Assembly: GCA_002496385.1 (NCBI GenBank)
Contig: DAJR01000009.1
Coordinates: 25,055-76,925, forward strand
DNA from: Methanomassiliicoccales archaeon UBA147
GTDB lineage: Archaea; Thermoplasmatota; Thermoplasmata; SG8-5
DNA: 51,871 nt
Direction: 5' to 3'
Shown: piece after piece, positions 12,001 through 18,147 of the stretch
How positions within the stretch are numbered: position 1 is the first letter of the stretch
Layout: each line of letters starts with the position of its first letter
Notes under the pieces: model-generated
Seen by the model: the letters and a program-made list of their open reading frames with translations, nothing else
Databases searched by the model: none
What the model was told of the DNA's origin: nothing
Program-made: the position numbers and the translations under genes

Positions 12001-14980
12001 AACATGGGCATGGTCCGGAGCCGGAGACACTATCTACACCTATTCCGGAGCAACATGGGCCGAGAACATGGCTTATACCCTGGACTTCATCAACTTCGCA
12101 GATGACCATGGCGTGGCCGCGAACGGCGATCTGACGAAGGCGTTCACCACCGAGGCCATACCGCCCACAATTGTAAGTGCCATGCCGGCGGACGGCGCTA
12201 CAAGTGTCGCATTGAACGCCAACATGGTCGTGACATTCAGCGAGGCAATGAATACAGGAACTGTCACATACAACTGCAACCCCGGAGTCGCTGGCTGGGC
12301 TGTCGTCTGGAGCGCAGGAAACACCGTCGCGACCTACTCACATACCAGCGCGTTCGTCGAGAACACAGCGTACACATTCCAGATATTGGCTGGCCAGGAC
12401 ACCAACGGCGTTGCGCTTGCCGCAGGAGTTGTCCCGAACCCATGGGACTTCACCACGATTGCAATACCCCCCACCATCACAAGCACCCTGCCGGCGGACG
12501 GGGCTACCAACGTCCTCCTGGACGCTGACATAGTGGTCACGTTCAGCGAGTCGATGGACCAGGGGACTGTCACCTACCTCTGCACACCGGACCCGGGCGG
12601 CTGGGGCGTGGCCTGGAGCATGGGAAACACTGTTGCGACATTCAGCCACAGCGCCTTCACCGACAGCACCGACTACACTTTCGAGATAACGGCCGGAGAT
12701 GATATACACGGTGTAGCGATGGTTCCGAGCGCAATCCCGAATCCGTGGACTTTCTCCACCCTCGACCTGCTCAGTATCACGGGTGAGGACAAATCAGCAA
12801 CGATTGTTGCACCCGACCCGCAGGCCGGTGGCGCCAACTATGTCATGCTGAACCTGACATTGGCGGCCTCGGCACACTCAGTCACCCTCAGCTGGCTGAA
12901 CGTCACCCTCACGGGCACTGCGACAGGAAGTAATGTCACCGATGTCAAGCTATATGAGGATATTGACGGGGACGGTGCATACACATGGGGCGTCGACATT
13001 CTGCGGGCGAACGGGACATTCAAGGGCGGGTTCGTAAATTTCACCGGCCTTAACCTCGTGGTCACCAACCCAACGCCGAAGAAACTGCTGGTCGTATATG
13101 ACATAGACACAGACGCCACAATCGGTGCGACTATCGGAGCCACTGTGGAGAGGGCTGGAGTCATCGGCCCTGATCAACTGATTCCCTTCGCATCGATAGA
13201 CTCTACACCGGTTCCGATATTGGCTGACACGACAATCCCGCCGCGTGTGCAATTGACCACGCCTGCCAATGGCGCCACGAACGTTCTGCGGACTGCCAAG
13301 GTCAACATCACCTTCTCCGAGGACATGGACGGCGACACCATCAACGCCCTCAACATCACCGTTTCGGGCGGCCTGGTCCCGACCAACTTTGCATTCTTCA
13401 ACGGCAACAGGACAGTCACGTTCAACGTGGCTTTTGGATACGCAACCACCTACACAATCACCCTGAACGGAAGTGCGATAACTGACCTTGCGGGAAACCC
13501 GTTGGACGGTAACGCGAATGGTACTGCTGATACCTGGCCAAAGGACAACTACGTCTGGACCTTCACCACCGAACTCGCTCCTGACGCCACGCCGCCTGTC
13601 TCAGAGGCGGCAGACCTGCCGAACTACGCCTCGACAACGACAATCACCATTACTTATTCTGTATCGGACCCGGCATTGGCCGGAGCCATTACCAGCGGCG
13701 TGAAGGAGACAGAGCTTTGGTACAGGCTGAACGGCGGAACATGGAAGCTGTACGGGACGTTCACTGCGATCACCGTCAGCTTCAACACGAGCATCACCGG
13801 CGGCAACGGATTCTATGAGTTCTACACCAGGGCGCGCGATAACGCCAATCTCTATGAGGACGCGCCCGGAACCCCCGATGCGAGCATCACCGTTGACACT
13901 GTCCTGCCGACAGCATCATTAACGGCTTTGCCGACCTACACTCTGACAACGTCATTCACCATCACTGCGACCGCGGCTGACCTGACCAGCGGAGTTGACC
14001 GCGTGGTCCTCTACTACCGGCTGAACGGCGGGGCCTGGATTGCCTTGCCAGCAGACAGTGCGGCACCCTATGAGTGGACCTTCGACACCGCAACGACCGG
14101 AGGCAACGGATTCTACGAGTTCTACGCAATGGTATATGACGAGGCAGGCAACGCGAAGGCGATGCCAGGGTCGATAGCCGAGGCATTCACGACCGTGGAT
14201 ACCATCGCGCCAACTGCAACCGGCACCCCGTCGGGTGCCAACATCACCGTTTCCGCCAATGTCACCGTGACTTTCAGCGAACCCGTGAACAGGACGCTTG
14301 CGCAGGCAGCGTTCTCCATATCGCCAAATGTCGCGGGCACATTCGTCTGGAACATTGCCGGAACTGTCATGACCTTCGTGCCTGACGTGCCGTTCGGCTT
14401 TGGCGCACAGTACTCGGTTTCCCTCAATGCCACCGGAATAGTCGACCTGGCAGGCAACCACATGGCCGCCGACAAGACATGGACCTTCAGCACTCTTGCC
14501 CAACCCGCGGCTGCGACCGGGACGATATCCGGAAGGGTAGTGGACCAGGACGGCATCGGAGTGCCTGGTGCCACTGTCACCATTCAGGGAACATCATTCA
14601 CAACGACCACCGACGCAAACGGCGGCTACACGTTCACCAACGTGCCGATCGGCAACTACACGATAACCGCCAGCAAGAACGGTTATGACCCTGACTCGGA
14701 GGCAATCACAGTGAGCGCCAATGCGAACACCGCAGTGCCGAACCTGACACTCGTCATGGTGGACGAGGGCGGAATCTCCGGCAACATGACCTGGATAGTG
14801 CTCGCCCTTGTGATAGCCATGGTCGCCGGGCTCCTGTTGTTCCTGCTCCTCGGCAAGAAGAACAAAGCCAAGCCTGTCGATGAGCATGAGTACGGCCCGG
14901 CCGGACAACCTGACCAGCCTGAATACGGCGAACCGCAGGAAGGTGCATACGACCAGCCCCCTCCGCCGCCGAACGACTGA
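3005..14980 (+). CDS. Giant modular membrane-anchored surface protein
   Basis: A 3991-residue exported protein. A signal peptide covers about residues 15-40 (KR then TLAIFVVAIMVMMVAAP). From 153 to 2199 there are eight jelly-roll-like modules, six of them close copies opening WF(D/E)DFESG and closing GWY(V/L/I)DDV, with CARDB-like spacer domains (TNTG.NDDTYDLS) between most. Residues 2312-2536 (LLVDDETF, GGRFYFSSS) look like a GATase/DUF4350-type fold. Residues 2537-3835 carry about nine SbsA-type Ig-like repeats with NADIVVTFSE motifs and two divergent Ig-like units. Residues 3838-3918 form a carboxypeptidase-regulatory-like domain (SGRVVDQDGIGVPGATVTI). A single transmembrane helix lies at about 3928-3950 and a Pro/Gly/Tyr-rich cytoplasmic tail follows. 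I see no catalytic motif. Adhesion, cell envelope or glycan binding is likely but inferred. The gene is alone in its operon. Confidence 0.85.
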   Translation: MSQAGISISGNESWKRTLAIFVVAIMVMMVAAPMVSVAQAPAEAPAADVPEPGINIPPINTVWAPDLTDFVPEKPQATQQPAPEIACESEPPSGRERRAEQGIGSRPSGNQGSGSRVWMTDEDGRLVQAHSERDGSKLASGTAEVSTYLPYGTNWFDDFESGWGNWTADVIQMSTTVPTEWEIGNPSGWGPGTAYSGSNCAGTNIDDWYYPYDADITLTSPLVQLQAGPQILSFYTWYNMRQGCGWSWLYPDGGFVEISDGGPWQQIFPMGWYPVENGQFGGYYTDGFGGHSDGWENYEFDLSAWSGDVVQVRFHFATSSCQQWYTGWYIDDVYFGVPPPFRVELESGVEQDYGFPDDYVMYPFLVTNTGLNDDTYDLGQANHILPWTVAFLDSGMNMISAVGPLSYGESDFFWAAVHISPGALPGEFDNPDIFVISQADVNVWDSAPIQTQVPNELDWLDDFESGPGAWMADVIEMSTDAPTEWEIGDPDGWGPVTAFSGTQCAGTNIDDDYYPYNADITLTSPYAQLASSASILSFYTWYDIHYGCGWGPDGGFVEISDGTGWEQIYPNGGYPIQYGYFGGYNTDGFAGSSSGWEYYEFDLSAWSGDVIQIRFHFATESCAEYPGWYVDDVGISAPTYYLDLSSTSKGYYGHPGDDVYCGFTLTNKGTNDDTYDLADANLMPWALALYDTAMNPINTIGPLSTMESFDFWAVASIPGGASEGEYDRIDVFATSQGDGSIIDTAQVRVQALYTMDWFEDFESGWGAWTAEVIRMSTDAPTEWEFGDPDGFGPGIAYSDWNCAGTNIDDWYYPYNADITLTSPLVELGTGQHFLAFETWYDMRQGCGWRWNYPDGGFVELNDGSGWAQIYPMGGYPVQDGEFGGYNTDGFGGSSSGWEHYTFDLSAYADEVVQIRFHFATSSCQAHAGWYVDDVEIYYQPPYALDWFEDFESGWDLWTTEVIRMSSNAPTEWEIGDPNGWGPGGAYSGSQCAGTNIEDVYYPYYADITLVSPYIQLAPVGNILTFQTWYSMRVGCGWYPDGGFVEISDGGPWQQIYPIGGYPVQDGYFGGYNTDGFGGNSFGWEHYTFELSAWAGDVVQIRFHFATESCQAYEGWYLDDVEIFSPPYWCDLVPDMQMNAAVPGSEAIHTMTILNQGYNDDTYDLSFAGNTWATAIRNIADTMDINSISVPAGGSADFLVKVSVPGAAAMGDADSVDVTATSQNDGSVYDTAHAQSMAGIVAPFFDDFEVSDPYITDDDNMNPGTQWEWGAPAFGPGAAYSGSNCWGTNMATGNYVWGADCFLYLPPVDATSLAIDTLSFYQWYDIGYNLDDGGWLEASIDGGATWEQILPSGGYPYQTAWPVPPLYTSVPCYAGQSGGWVYAEFDVNEFTGHGVMFRLRFWSDPWSGSGHPGWYIDDISITVPPTYRCALTPESQNRYGIPGGLSVTYMLTLTNTGAAGDTYDLSSSSVWPVGFYDWTGMTPITSLGPIQFGHSANFMVTVTVPGGALPGDFDVADLVATSQADAMVSDTAHVMTYVPFATDWFEDFESGQGIWTTEIIRMSTNAPTEWEIGDPSGYGPGTAFSGSQCAGTNIDDYYYPYDADITLVTPFVELGAGPQILSFYTWYDMHIGWCDGHPDGGFVELNDGSGWAQIYPMGRYPVQDGRFGGYHTDGFGGQSAGWEYYEFDLSAYADEVVQIRFHFATKSCRAYAGWYLDDVFIGAPPPYRCELAPEFQTGYGSPGKSVNYYIDLVNTGWSDDTFDLSSASVWPMTFWSSPYDMIISEQFEGAFPPAGWTVEDYNDWGMPPGELGYWHSNDYTEYSNDAGTGYCAEVNSDELSDAWTGSGGVDSGLQTPLFDLIGYASARLEFDMFYEDEYTDSDDYAQVWIGYNGGMSWNLLAEYDADFGPDYAESISLSSWVGENDVFIEFYYYDNDEWCGLWQVDNVHIYGILGGISVPITDIFAETGDTVNFIARVAIPGGAMPGDFDLADITATSQNDPLISYTAQIQTQVPNDVDWFDDFESGWGAWTTEVLQMSTNAPTEWEIGDPNGWGPGSAYSGSLCAGTNIDENYYPYDADITLVSPYIQLTPSDNILAFQTWYDMRIGCSWYPDGGFVELNDGTGWEQIYPIGGYPVQDGEFSGYYTDGFGGSSAGWEYYEFDLSAYADEVVQIRFHFATESCQQYAGWYVDDVFIGSPPPYRCDLTPEYQMYFAGPDWYVNYLVEITNTGTNDDTYDLSLSGNTWPTVFRDLADTVVITTLSVPASSSLDFVVKVHIPSWAVPGDFDLVDVIATSQADGSVFDEGRIRTEVTCPILLVDDETFTYPANSASYYRDALDAGGYIYNYWQTAVIGSPTLAALQSHQVVVWFTGNSYNDYDAGGTLTPTDRTNLENYLTGGGRFYFSSSMALMDATNWFGGSDNWSGWYQTWLHASIVWNFNQGAFTMAGTANDPISDSLDLQTHTGNCCPGLWGYNAALAPTGSGIPFYTQTANGYTVGMHADTGTYRVVYTSFDFADVSGTDTRTYLMHRIINWLMNTDITPPTIISTIPANGATGVYLNADIVVTFSEPMRSTNMDMVVCIPDPTNWTMVLSQGGRVATFSHANDFAPGTLYEFTFFPFAVDLLGNGLVAGPVPNPWTFTTGSTSDTDPPTITLTSPIDGATGVAYNADIVVTFSEAMNTASVTYSCLPNPGGAWNVVWSAGDTVATFSHVNDFSEGIIYTFQITGGTDMAGNAMDVGAVPNPWLFTSLNEAPTIISTVPADGAIGVGLNADIVITFSEPMDTSWVSWGLNNDPGNWVITWSMGNTVATFAHNPFAPYSTYTFSVNVRDPAGNYLVAGAVPNPWTFQTGSTTPPTITNIVPNDGATGISLNSNIVVSWSEGMDTGTGTVDIVPAPLVAGTWAWSGLGDIVYTYTGATWQENTLYTLTFNNFQDDNEAAAASGDLDKSFTTLGNPPSITAIVPNDGAVGVALNSAVTVTWSEAMDAAVGAVNIVPAPLVAGTWAWSGAGDTIYTYSGATWAENMAYTLDFINFADDHGVAANGDLTKAFTTEAIPPTIVSAMPADGATSVALNANMVVTFSEAMNTGTVTYNCNPGVAGWAVVWSAGNTVATYSHTSAFVENTAYTFQILAGQDTNGVALAAGVVPNPWDFTTIAIPPTITSTLPADGATNVLLDADIVVTFSESMDQGTVTYLCTPDPGGWGVAWSMGNTVATFSHSAFTDSTDYTFEITAGDDIHGVAMVPSAIPNPWTFSTLDLLSITGEDKSATIVAPDPQAGGANYVMLNLTLAASAHSVTLSWLNVTLTGTATGSNVTDVKLYEDIDGDGAYTWGVDILRANGTFKGGFVNFTGLNLVVTNPTPKKLLVVYDIDTDATIGATIGATVERAGVIGPDQLIPFASIDSTPVPILADTTIPPRVQLTTPANGATNVLRTAKVNITFSEDMDGDTINALNITVSGGLVPTNFAFFNGNRTVTFNVAFGYATTYTITLNGSAITDLAGNPLDGNANGTADTWPKDNYVWTFTTELAPDATPPVSEAADLPNYASTTTITITYSVSDPALAGAITSGVKETELWYRLNGGTWKLYGTFTAITVSFNTSITGGNGFYEFYTRARDNANLYEDAPGTPDASITVDTVLPTASLTALPTYTLTTSFTITATAADLTSGVDRVVLYYRLNGGAWIALPADSAAPYEWTFDTATTGGNGFYEFYAMVYDEAGNAKAMPGSIAEAFTTVDTIAPTATGTPSGANITVSANVTVTFSEPVNRTLAQAAFSISPNVAGTFVWNIAGTVMTFVPDVPFGFGAQYSVSLNATGIVDLAGNHMAADKTWTFSTLAQPAAATGTISGRVVDQDGIGVPGATVTIQGTSFTTTTDANGGYTFTNVPIGNYTITASKNGYDPDSEAITVSANANTAVPNLTLVMVDEGGISGNMTWIVLALVIAMVAGLLLFLLLGKKNKAKPVDEHEYGPAGQPDQPEYGEPQEGAYDQPPPPPND
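3461..9600 (+). repeat. Eight jelly-roll-like modules within the giant gene
   Basis: Intragenic repeats of about 550 bp start near 3461, 4372, 5266, 5827, 6727 (divergent), 7624, 8343 (divergent, shorter) and 9049. The six close copies keep long identical amino-acid runs such as NAPTEWEIGDP and CAGTNIDD, and similar DNA, which indicates recent duplication or gene conversion. Modules 3 and 4 abut with no spacer. Module 7 sits inside a spacer domain. Confidence 0.85.
10613..14500 (+). repeat. SbsA-type Ig-like domain array within the giant gene
   Basis: About nine units of some 300 bp, each opening PPTI..(T/I)(V/L)P.(D/N)GAT.V and followed by (I/V)VVTFSE.M and a WTFTT-like end. Units begin near 10613, 10945, 11255, 11560, 11860, 12163, 12466, 13237 and 14203. 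Between 12770 and 13230, and between 13590 and 14200, the units are of other Ig-like or beta-sandwich types. Such arrays usually act as stalks that lift N-terminal domains off the cell surface. Confidence 0.8.
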
Positions 14981-14997
14981 TTGCCAATCCGAAAAAA

Positions 14998-15082
14998 GAT
15001 ATATACTGCTGCGCGCATATCCAGTTTGAGGCCCCCCAGCATCGCTAACGGGGGCTGCGGGCAACAGGGACAGGGCTAAGAC
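14998..15082 (+). promoter_or_regulatory. TATA box and structured leader of the following gene
   Basis: A TATA box (GATATATA) at 14998-15005 predicts transcription near 15028. The leader would begin almost directly with a hairpin: GCCCCC at 15031-15036 pairs with GGGGGC at 15050-15055, with AGC/GCT pairing inside the loop. A GGGACAGGG stretch precedes the ATG at 15083. The hairpin could also end transcription of the giant gene, though no T-run follows it. Confidence 0.45.
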
Positions 15083-15610
15083 ATGACAGAGCGAAAGCTG
15101 AAAGGAGGCGTCCTCCTCGGATACATGGACTTCATCAGCCGCCAGTGGGGCCGCGAAGGCCTCGATGAGTGCCTTCGGGCAGTGCAGATGAAGCGCGAGG
15201 ACCTCGAGCCGGACAGATTCTACTCATTGATCCTCGATGAAAAGATCATGAAATGGATCTCCTCCAGGGGGATGGAGTATGTCAAGAAGAGCGGCAATCA
15301 CACGGTGAAGAACCTGGGAAGCCTGGCATACCTGGTGAGGTTCGTCAATATCAAGCATCTTCTCAAGAGGGCCAAGGACAACTACGCCGACACCTTCAAT
15401 TTCGGCGAGGTCTCAATAATGTCGGACGAGTTCAGCAAGAGGGCCATCGTCATCATGAAGGACTGCAATTTCATCGCCGAGTCGAGCCTGGCCTGGGAGG
15501 GCGCGTTCGAAGGCATGATGGAGGTGACCCGGACCAAGGGCACCGTCAAGATGAACAAATGCCAGGTGAAGGGCGACGAGTACGACGAGTTCCTGCTTGA
15601 CTGGGAGTGA
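15083..15610 (+). CDS. Conserved-looking protein of unknown function
   Basis: A 175-residue soluble protein with no signal peptide or membrane segment. The pattern is an N-terminal WGREGLDECL helix, a central ILDEKIMKWI and LGSLAYLVRFVNIKHLLKRA helical section, then a beta-rich end with paired cysteines (MKDCNF, MNKCQVKGDEY) closing on LDWE. This layout loosely resembles small helical-beta sensor domains of the V4R/HNOB/DUF2378 kind, but I cannot assign a family firmly. Its stop overlaps the start of the downstream GNAT gene by 14 bases, so the two are probably co-transcribed. It starts at an ATG behind its own TATA box and a hairpin leader. Confidence 0.7.
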   Translation: MTERKLKGGVLLGYMDFISRQWGREGLDECLRAVQMKREDLEPDRFYSLILDEKIMKWISSRGMEYVKKSGNHTVKNLGSLAYLVRFVNIKHLLKRAKDNYADTFNFGEVSIMSDEFSKRAIVIMKDCNFIAESSLAWEGAFEGMMEVTRTKGTVKMNKCQVKGDEYDEFLLDWE

Positions 15611-16043
15611 TCTTCTGGAGCTGAGTACCCTTTCACCGGGCGATTATGATGCCATCATCGAGATCTGGCAGAAAGCGAACCTGCGCCACAGCCCGCAGGG
15701 GCGGGAGAGCCGCGCCGAAGTAGAGAGGCAGATGCTCCTGGACCCGGAGATGTGGCTCGGCTGTTACATCGAGGGAAAATTGGTCGGCGTGATAGTCGGG
15801 AGCTATGATTCGAGGAAGGGCTGGCTCAACAGGCTGGCCGTGACCCCGGAGCACCGGGAGAAGGGGTGCGCCCGCGCCCTAGTGGATGAAATGGAGAAAC
15901 GGCTGAGGGCCAGGGGACTCAAAATATTCGCGGCCCTGATAGAGTACGGGCACGATGCTTCGCTGGCGCTGTTCAAGAAAGCCGGCTACGAAGTTTACGA
16001 AGGCATCACATATGTCAGAAAAAGGGACGAACCGGACATTTAA
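15597..16043 (+). CDS. GNAT-family N-acetyltransferase
   Basis: An acetyl-CoA-dependent N-acyltransferase of up to 148 residues. The GNAT core is visible: strand 4 and the pyrophosphate-binding turn NRLAVTPEHREKGCARALV (motif A, Q/RxxGxG/A type, here REKGCA), then ARGLKIFAALIEYGHDASL and ALFKKAGYEVYEGI (motif B). The acceptor substrate cannot be told from sequence. No ATG lies near the N-terminus in this frame. The TTG at 15597, inside the end of the upstream gene, is the best start, which implies translational coupling. Its stop overlaps the convergent Nudix-methyltransferase gene by four bases. Confidence 0.85.
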   Translation: MTGSDLLELSTLSPGDYDAIIEIWQKANLRHSPQGRESRAEVERQMLLDPEMWLGCYIEGKLVGVIVGSYDSRKGWLNRLAVTPEHREKGCARALVDEMEKRLRARGLKIFAALIEYGHDASLALFKKAGYEVYEGITYVRKRDEPDI

Positions 16044-17152
16044 TCCGGCTTCCTTGCCTCGATGAAGGTTATCTCGAGGTCGGTTTCCACGCTGTTGCCG
16101 TATGTCTCCCTGAGCCTCTTCTCGAACACTGCGATGTTCCTCTCGAAATCCTTCTCCGGGACAAGGGCGAGCGTGGAGATGTACCTGCGCCTGAACCGGT
16201 CGGTGATATCCCGGACCGTCTCGGTTCTTTTGGCGGGCCTCATGATGTGCTGGCGGATGCAGGTGAACCCCTGGTTGCGAAGATGCCACCGAAGCTCCGG
16301 CACAGGCATGAACCTGTCCAGGTCTATCTTCACCAGCCCGGGGAAGAACCGGGCGATATGCCGCCTGATGCGGGAGTGGGAGACAGTGGCAATGAGCAAT
16401 GCGCCGCCCGGTTTGAGTATCCTCCGGGCCTCCGATATCGCCAGAGGTTCATCGTCGACATGCTGGAGCATCAGTATTAGCATCGCCCTGTCGAACGTTC
16501 CTCCGGGGACCGGAAGAGAGCAGGCGTCGCCGCGGAACCATGTCCCGGGGCATTTGGCATTGGCCTTTGAAAGCATCCCGGCCGAATAATCGATCCCATA
16601 GGCTTCCGCCCCTGAACGGTCGCGGACGCACAGTGAATGGCGTCCTGTGCCGCAACCGATGTCCAGCACTTTCGATTCCGCACGGATGTCGCCCCACCTC
16701 ATTATCGCTTCGGTCCAGTAATCGTCAGTGGCCGTTTTCCCTCTCATGCTGTCGAAATCCCTGGAGGCCGCGTCGTAATCAGTTTTCCGCTTTGGCTGGT
16801 GGCCGGCCATATCCAGCAATTGAAAGTATTCCTGCCTGGCAAAAGAGAGGTCGATGGGCGGCGCCGTGAAGTACCTGGCTTCGGATATCTCGCCTGCGCG
16901 GGGCACGGGTCTGCCCGATGCCTTGCATGTGAAGAGCGCGAGATTTCCCGTTATCAGGCGCGCGGTGCCGCAGTCCTTCCATGCGGTCCCTTCGAGGCCC
17001 GTCTCTTCAAGAAACTCCCTCCTGGCGGTTTCCAGCGGGGTCTCGTTACCTTCGGCACGCCCGCCCGGAAATTCCCAGGCGCGGGTGCAGTGCCTGACCA
17101 TGAGGTATTTCCTGCCGGAGAAGGCTATGACTATCGCGCCTTTAAGGTTCAT
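16040..17152 (-). CDS. Nudix hydrolase fused to SAM methyltransferase
   Basis: A 370-residue two-domain protein. Residues 1-125 are a Nudix hydrolase with an intact box (GGRAEGNETPLETARREF followed by LEETGLEG), the signature for Mg-dependent cleavage of nucleoside diphosphate-X compounds. From about residue 150 there is a class I methyltransferase: VLDIGCGTGRHS binds SAM, then GIDYSAGMLSKA and LILMLQHVDDEPLA, with ARRILKPGGALLIATVSH as motif post-I/III. The joining of the two activities is unusual and its substrate is unknown. The start ATG overlaps the adk stop by four bases (17149-17152), so it is the last gene of the lrp-like, adk, nudix-MT operon. Confidence 0.87.
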   Translation of the reverse strand: MNLKGAIVIAFSGRKYLMVRHCTRAWEFPGGRAEGNETPLETARREFLEETGLEGTAWKDCGTARLITGNLALFTCKASGRPVPRAGEISEARYFTAPPIDLSFARQEYFQLLDMAGHQPKRKTDYDAASRDFDSMRGKTATDDYWTEAIMRWGDIRAESKVLDIGCGTGRHSLCVRDRSGAEAYGIDYSAGMLSKANAKCPGTWFRGDACSLPVPGGTFDRAMLILMLQHVDDEPLAISEARRILKPGGALLIATVSHSRIRRHIARFFPGLVKIDLDRFMPVPELRWHLRNQGFTCIRQHIMRPAKRTETVRDITDRFRRRYISTLALVPEKDFERNIAVFEKRLRETYGNSVETDLEITFIEARKPD

Positions 17153-17781
17153 AGGGATTCGATAACCTTGACTATGCTGGCCAGCGTGCTTTCCATGCCA
17201 TGCGTGGCGTCTATGTCCCTCAGAAGCTTCTTTTTCCTGTAATAATTGATCAGGGGCTCGGTCTGGGCGGTATATGTGTCCAGGCGCTTGCTGACCGTCT
17301 TCTCGTTGTCATCGTCCCTCTGGTACAGCTCGCCCCCGCAGGCATCGCACTTCCCCGCGACCTTGGGGGGCCTGGCGGAGAGGTTGAAAACGGCATTGCA
17401 CTTCCTGCATGTCCTCCTGGACGTCAGCCGGTTCACAAGCTCGCCCATGGGAACGACTAGGTTGATGACCGCGTCCACTTTGCCGAGCTTCTCCATCGCC
17501 TCGGCCTGTGCCAGGTTCCGCGGGTACCCGTCCAGGATGTAGCCTTTCTTGCAGTCGGGTTTCTCGATGCGCTCCTTCACGAGGGCGAGTATCAGGTCGT
17601 CCGGCCCGAGCTTTCCCGCGTCCATGTAGCTCTTGGCTATCTTTCCGAGCTCCGTGCCTTCTGCCACGGCCTTCCTCAGGAGGTCGCCCGTGCTTATCTG
17701 GGGTGTCCCGTACTTCTCCACGAGAAATTGCGCCTGCGTTCCTTTTCCTGCCCCCGGGGGTCCCAACAATATGATTTTCAT
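17149..17781 (-). CDS. adk: Adenylate kinase
   Basis: Catalyses ATP + AMP = 2 ADP in the cytoplasm. The 210 residues carry the P-loop GPPGAGKGT at 7-15, the AMP-binding STGDLL segment, the DGYPRN motif and a long LID. The LID has four cysteines (C125, C128, C145, C148), so it binds zinc, as in many archaeal and Gram-positive enzymes. The frame is open upstream but the ATG at 17781 (MKIILLGPPG) is the family start, with a GAGAGTGAT ribosome site. It follows the Lrp-like gene by ten bases and overlaps the Nudix-methyltransferase gene by four. This is the bacterial-type adk of many euryarchaea, not the archaeal trimeric AdkA. Confidence 0.96.
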   Translation of the reverse strand: MKIILLGPPGAGKGTQAQFLVEKYGTPQISTGDLLRKAVAEGTELGKIAKSYMDAGKLGPDDLILALVKERIEKPDCKKGYILDGYPRNLAQAEAMEKLGKVDAVINLVVPMGELVNRLTSRRTCRKCNAVFNLSARPPKVAGKCDACGGELYQRDDDNEKTVSKRLDTYTAQTEPLINYYRKKKLLRDIDATHGMESTLASIVKVIESL

Positions 17782-17791
17782 GATATCACTC

Positions 17792-18049
17792 TCAACAGAG
17801 GTCCTCGAAATGCTTGAGGAACTCATCCTCGACAAGCGTCTTTGTGCTGACAACGCCGTTCACCCTCCGGATATGATTGATTATAATGTTGGCGATATCG
17901 TTCGTCGTCTTGGCTACGACCACGACCAGGAAATCGATATCCCCGAGCAGGGGCATCACCTCGCTGACGCCTTTGATCCGCTTGAAGCCTCGAAACGCCT
18001 CCATCTCCTTTCCGGGTTCCACGGAAACCAGCACAAAACCTCTTGCCAT
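17792..18049 (-). CDS. Stand-alone Lrp/AsnC effector (RAM) domain protein
   Basis: An 85-residue protein that corresponds to only the ligand-binding RAM domain of Lrp/AsnC regulators, without the helix-turn-helix. Typical pieces are RGFVLVSVEPGKEMEAF, IKGVSEVMPLLGDIDFLVVV and HIRRVNGVVSTKTLV. In the family these domains oligomerise and bind amino acids, so it may tune a full-length regulator or act as a small-molecule sensor. A TATA-like stretch (GTTTTTATC) near 18077-18086 on the minus strand suggests a short leader before the ATG at 18049. It heads the operon with adk and the Nudix-methyltransferase. Confidence 0.9.
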   Translation of the reverse strand: MARGFVLVSVEPGKEMEAFRGFKRIKGVSEVMPLLGDIDFLVVVVAKTTNDIANIIINHIRRVNGVVSTKTLVEDEFLKHFEDLC

Positions 18050-18147
18050 GCTTACACCGGCACTGACAATGCTATGGATGATAAAAACGTTAGCCTGCGA
18101 ACTACCAGCCCGTCAATCCCGGCCCCTGACGCAACAGGAGTTCGTGG

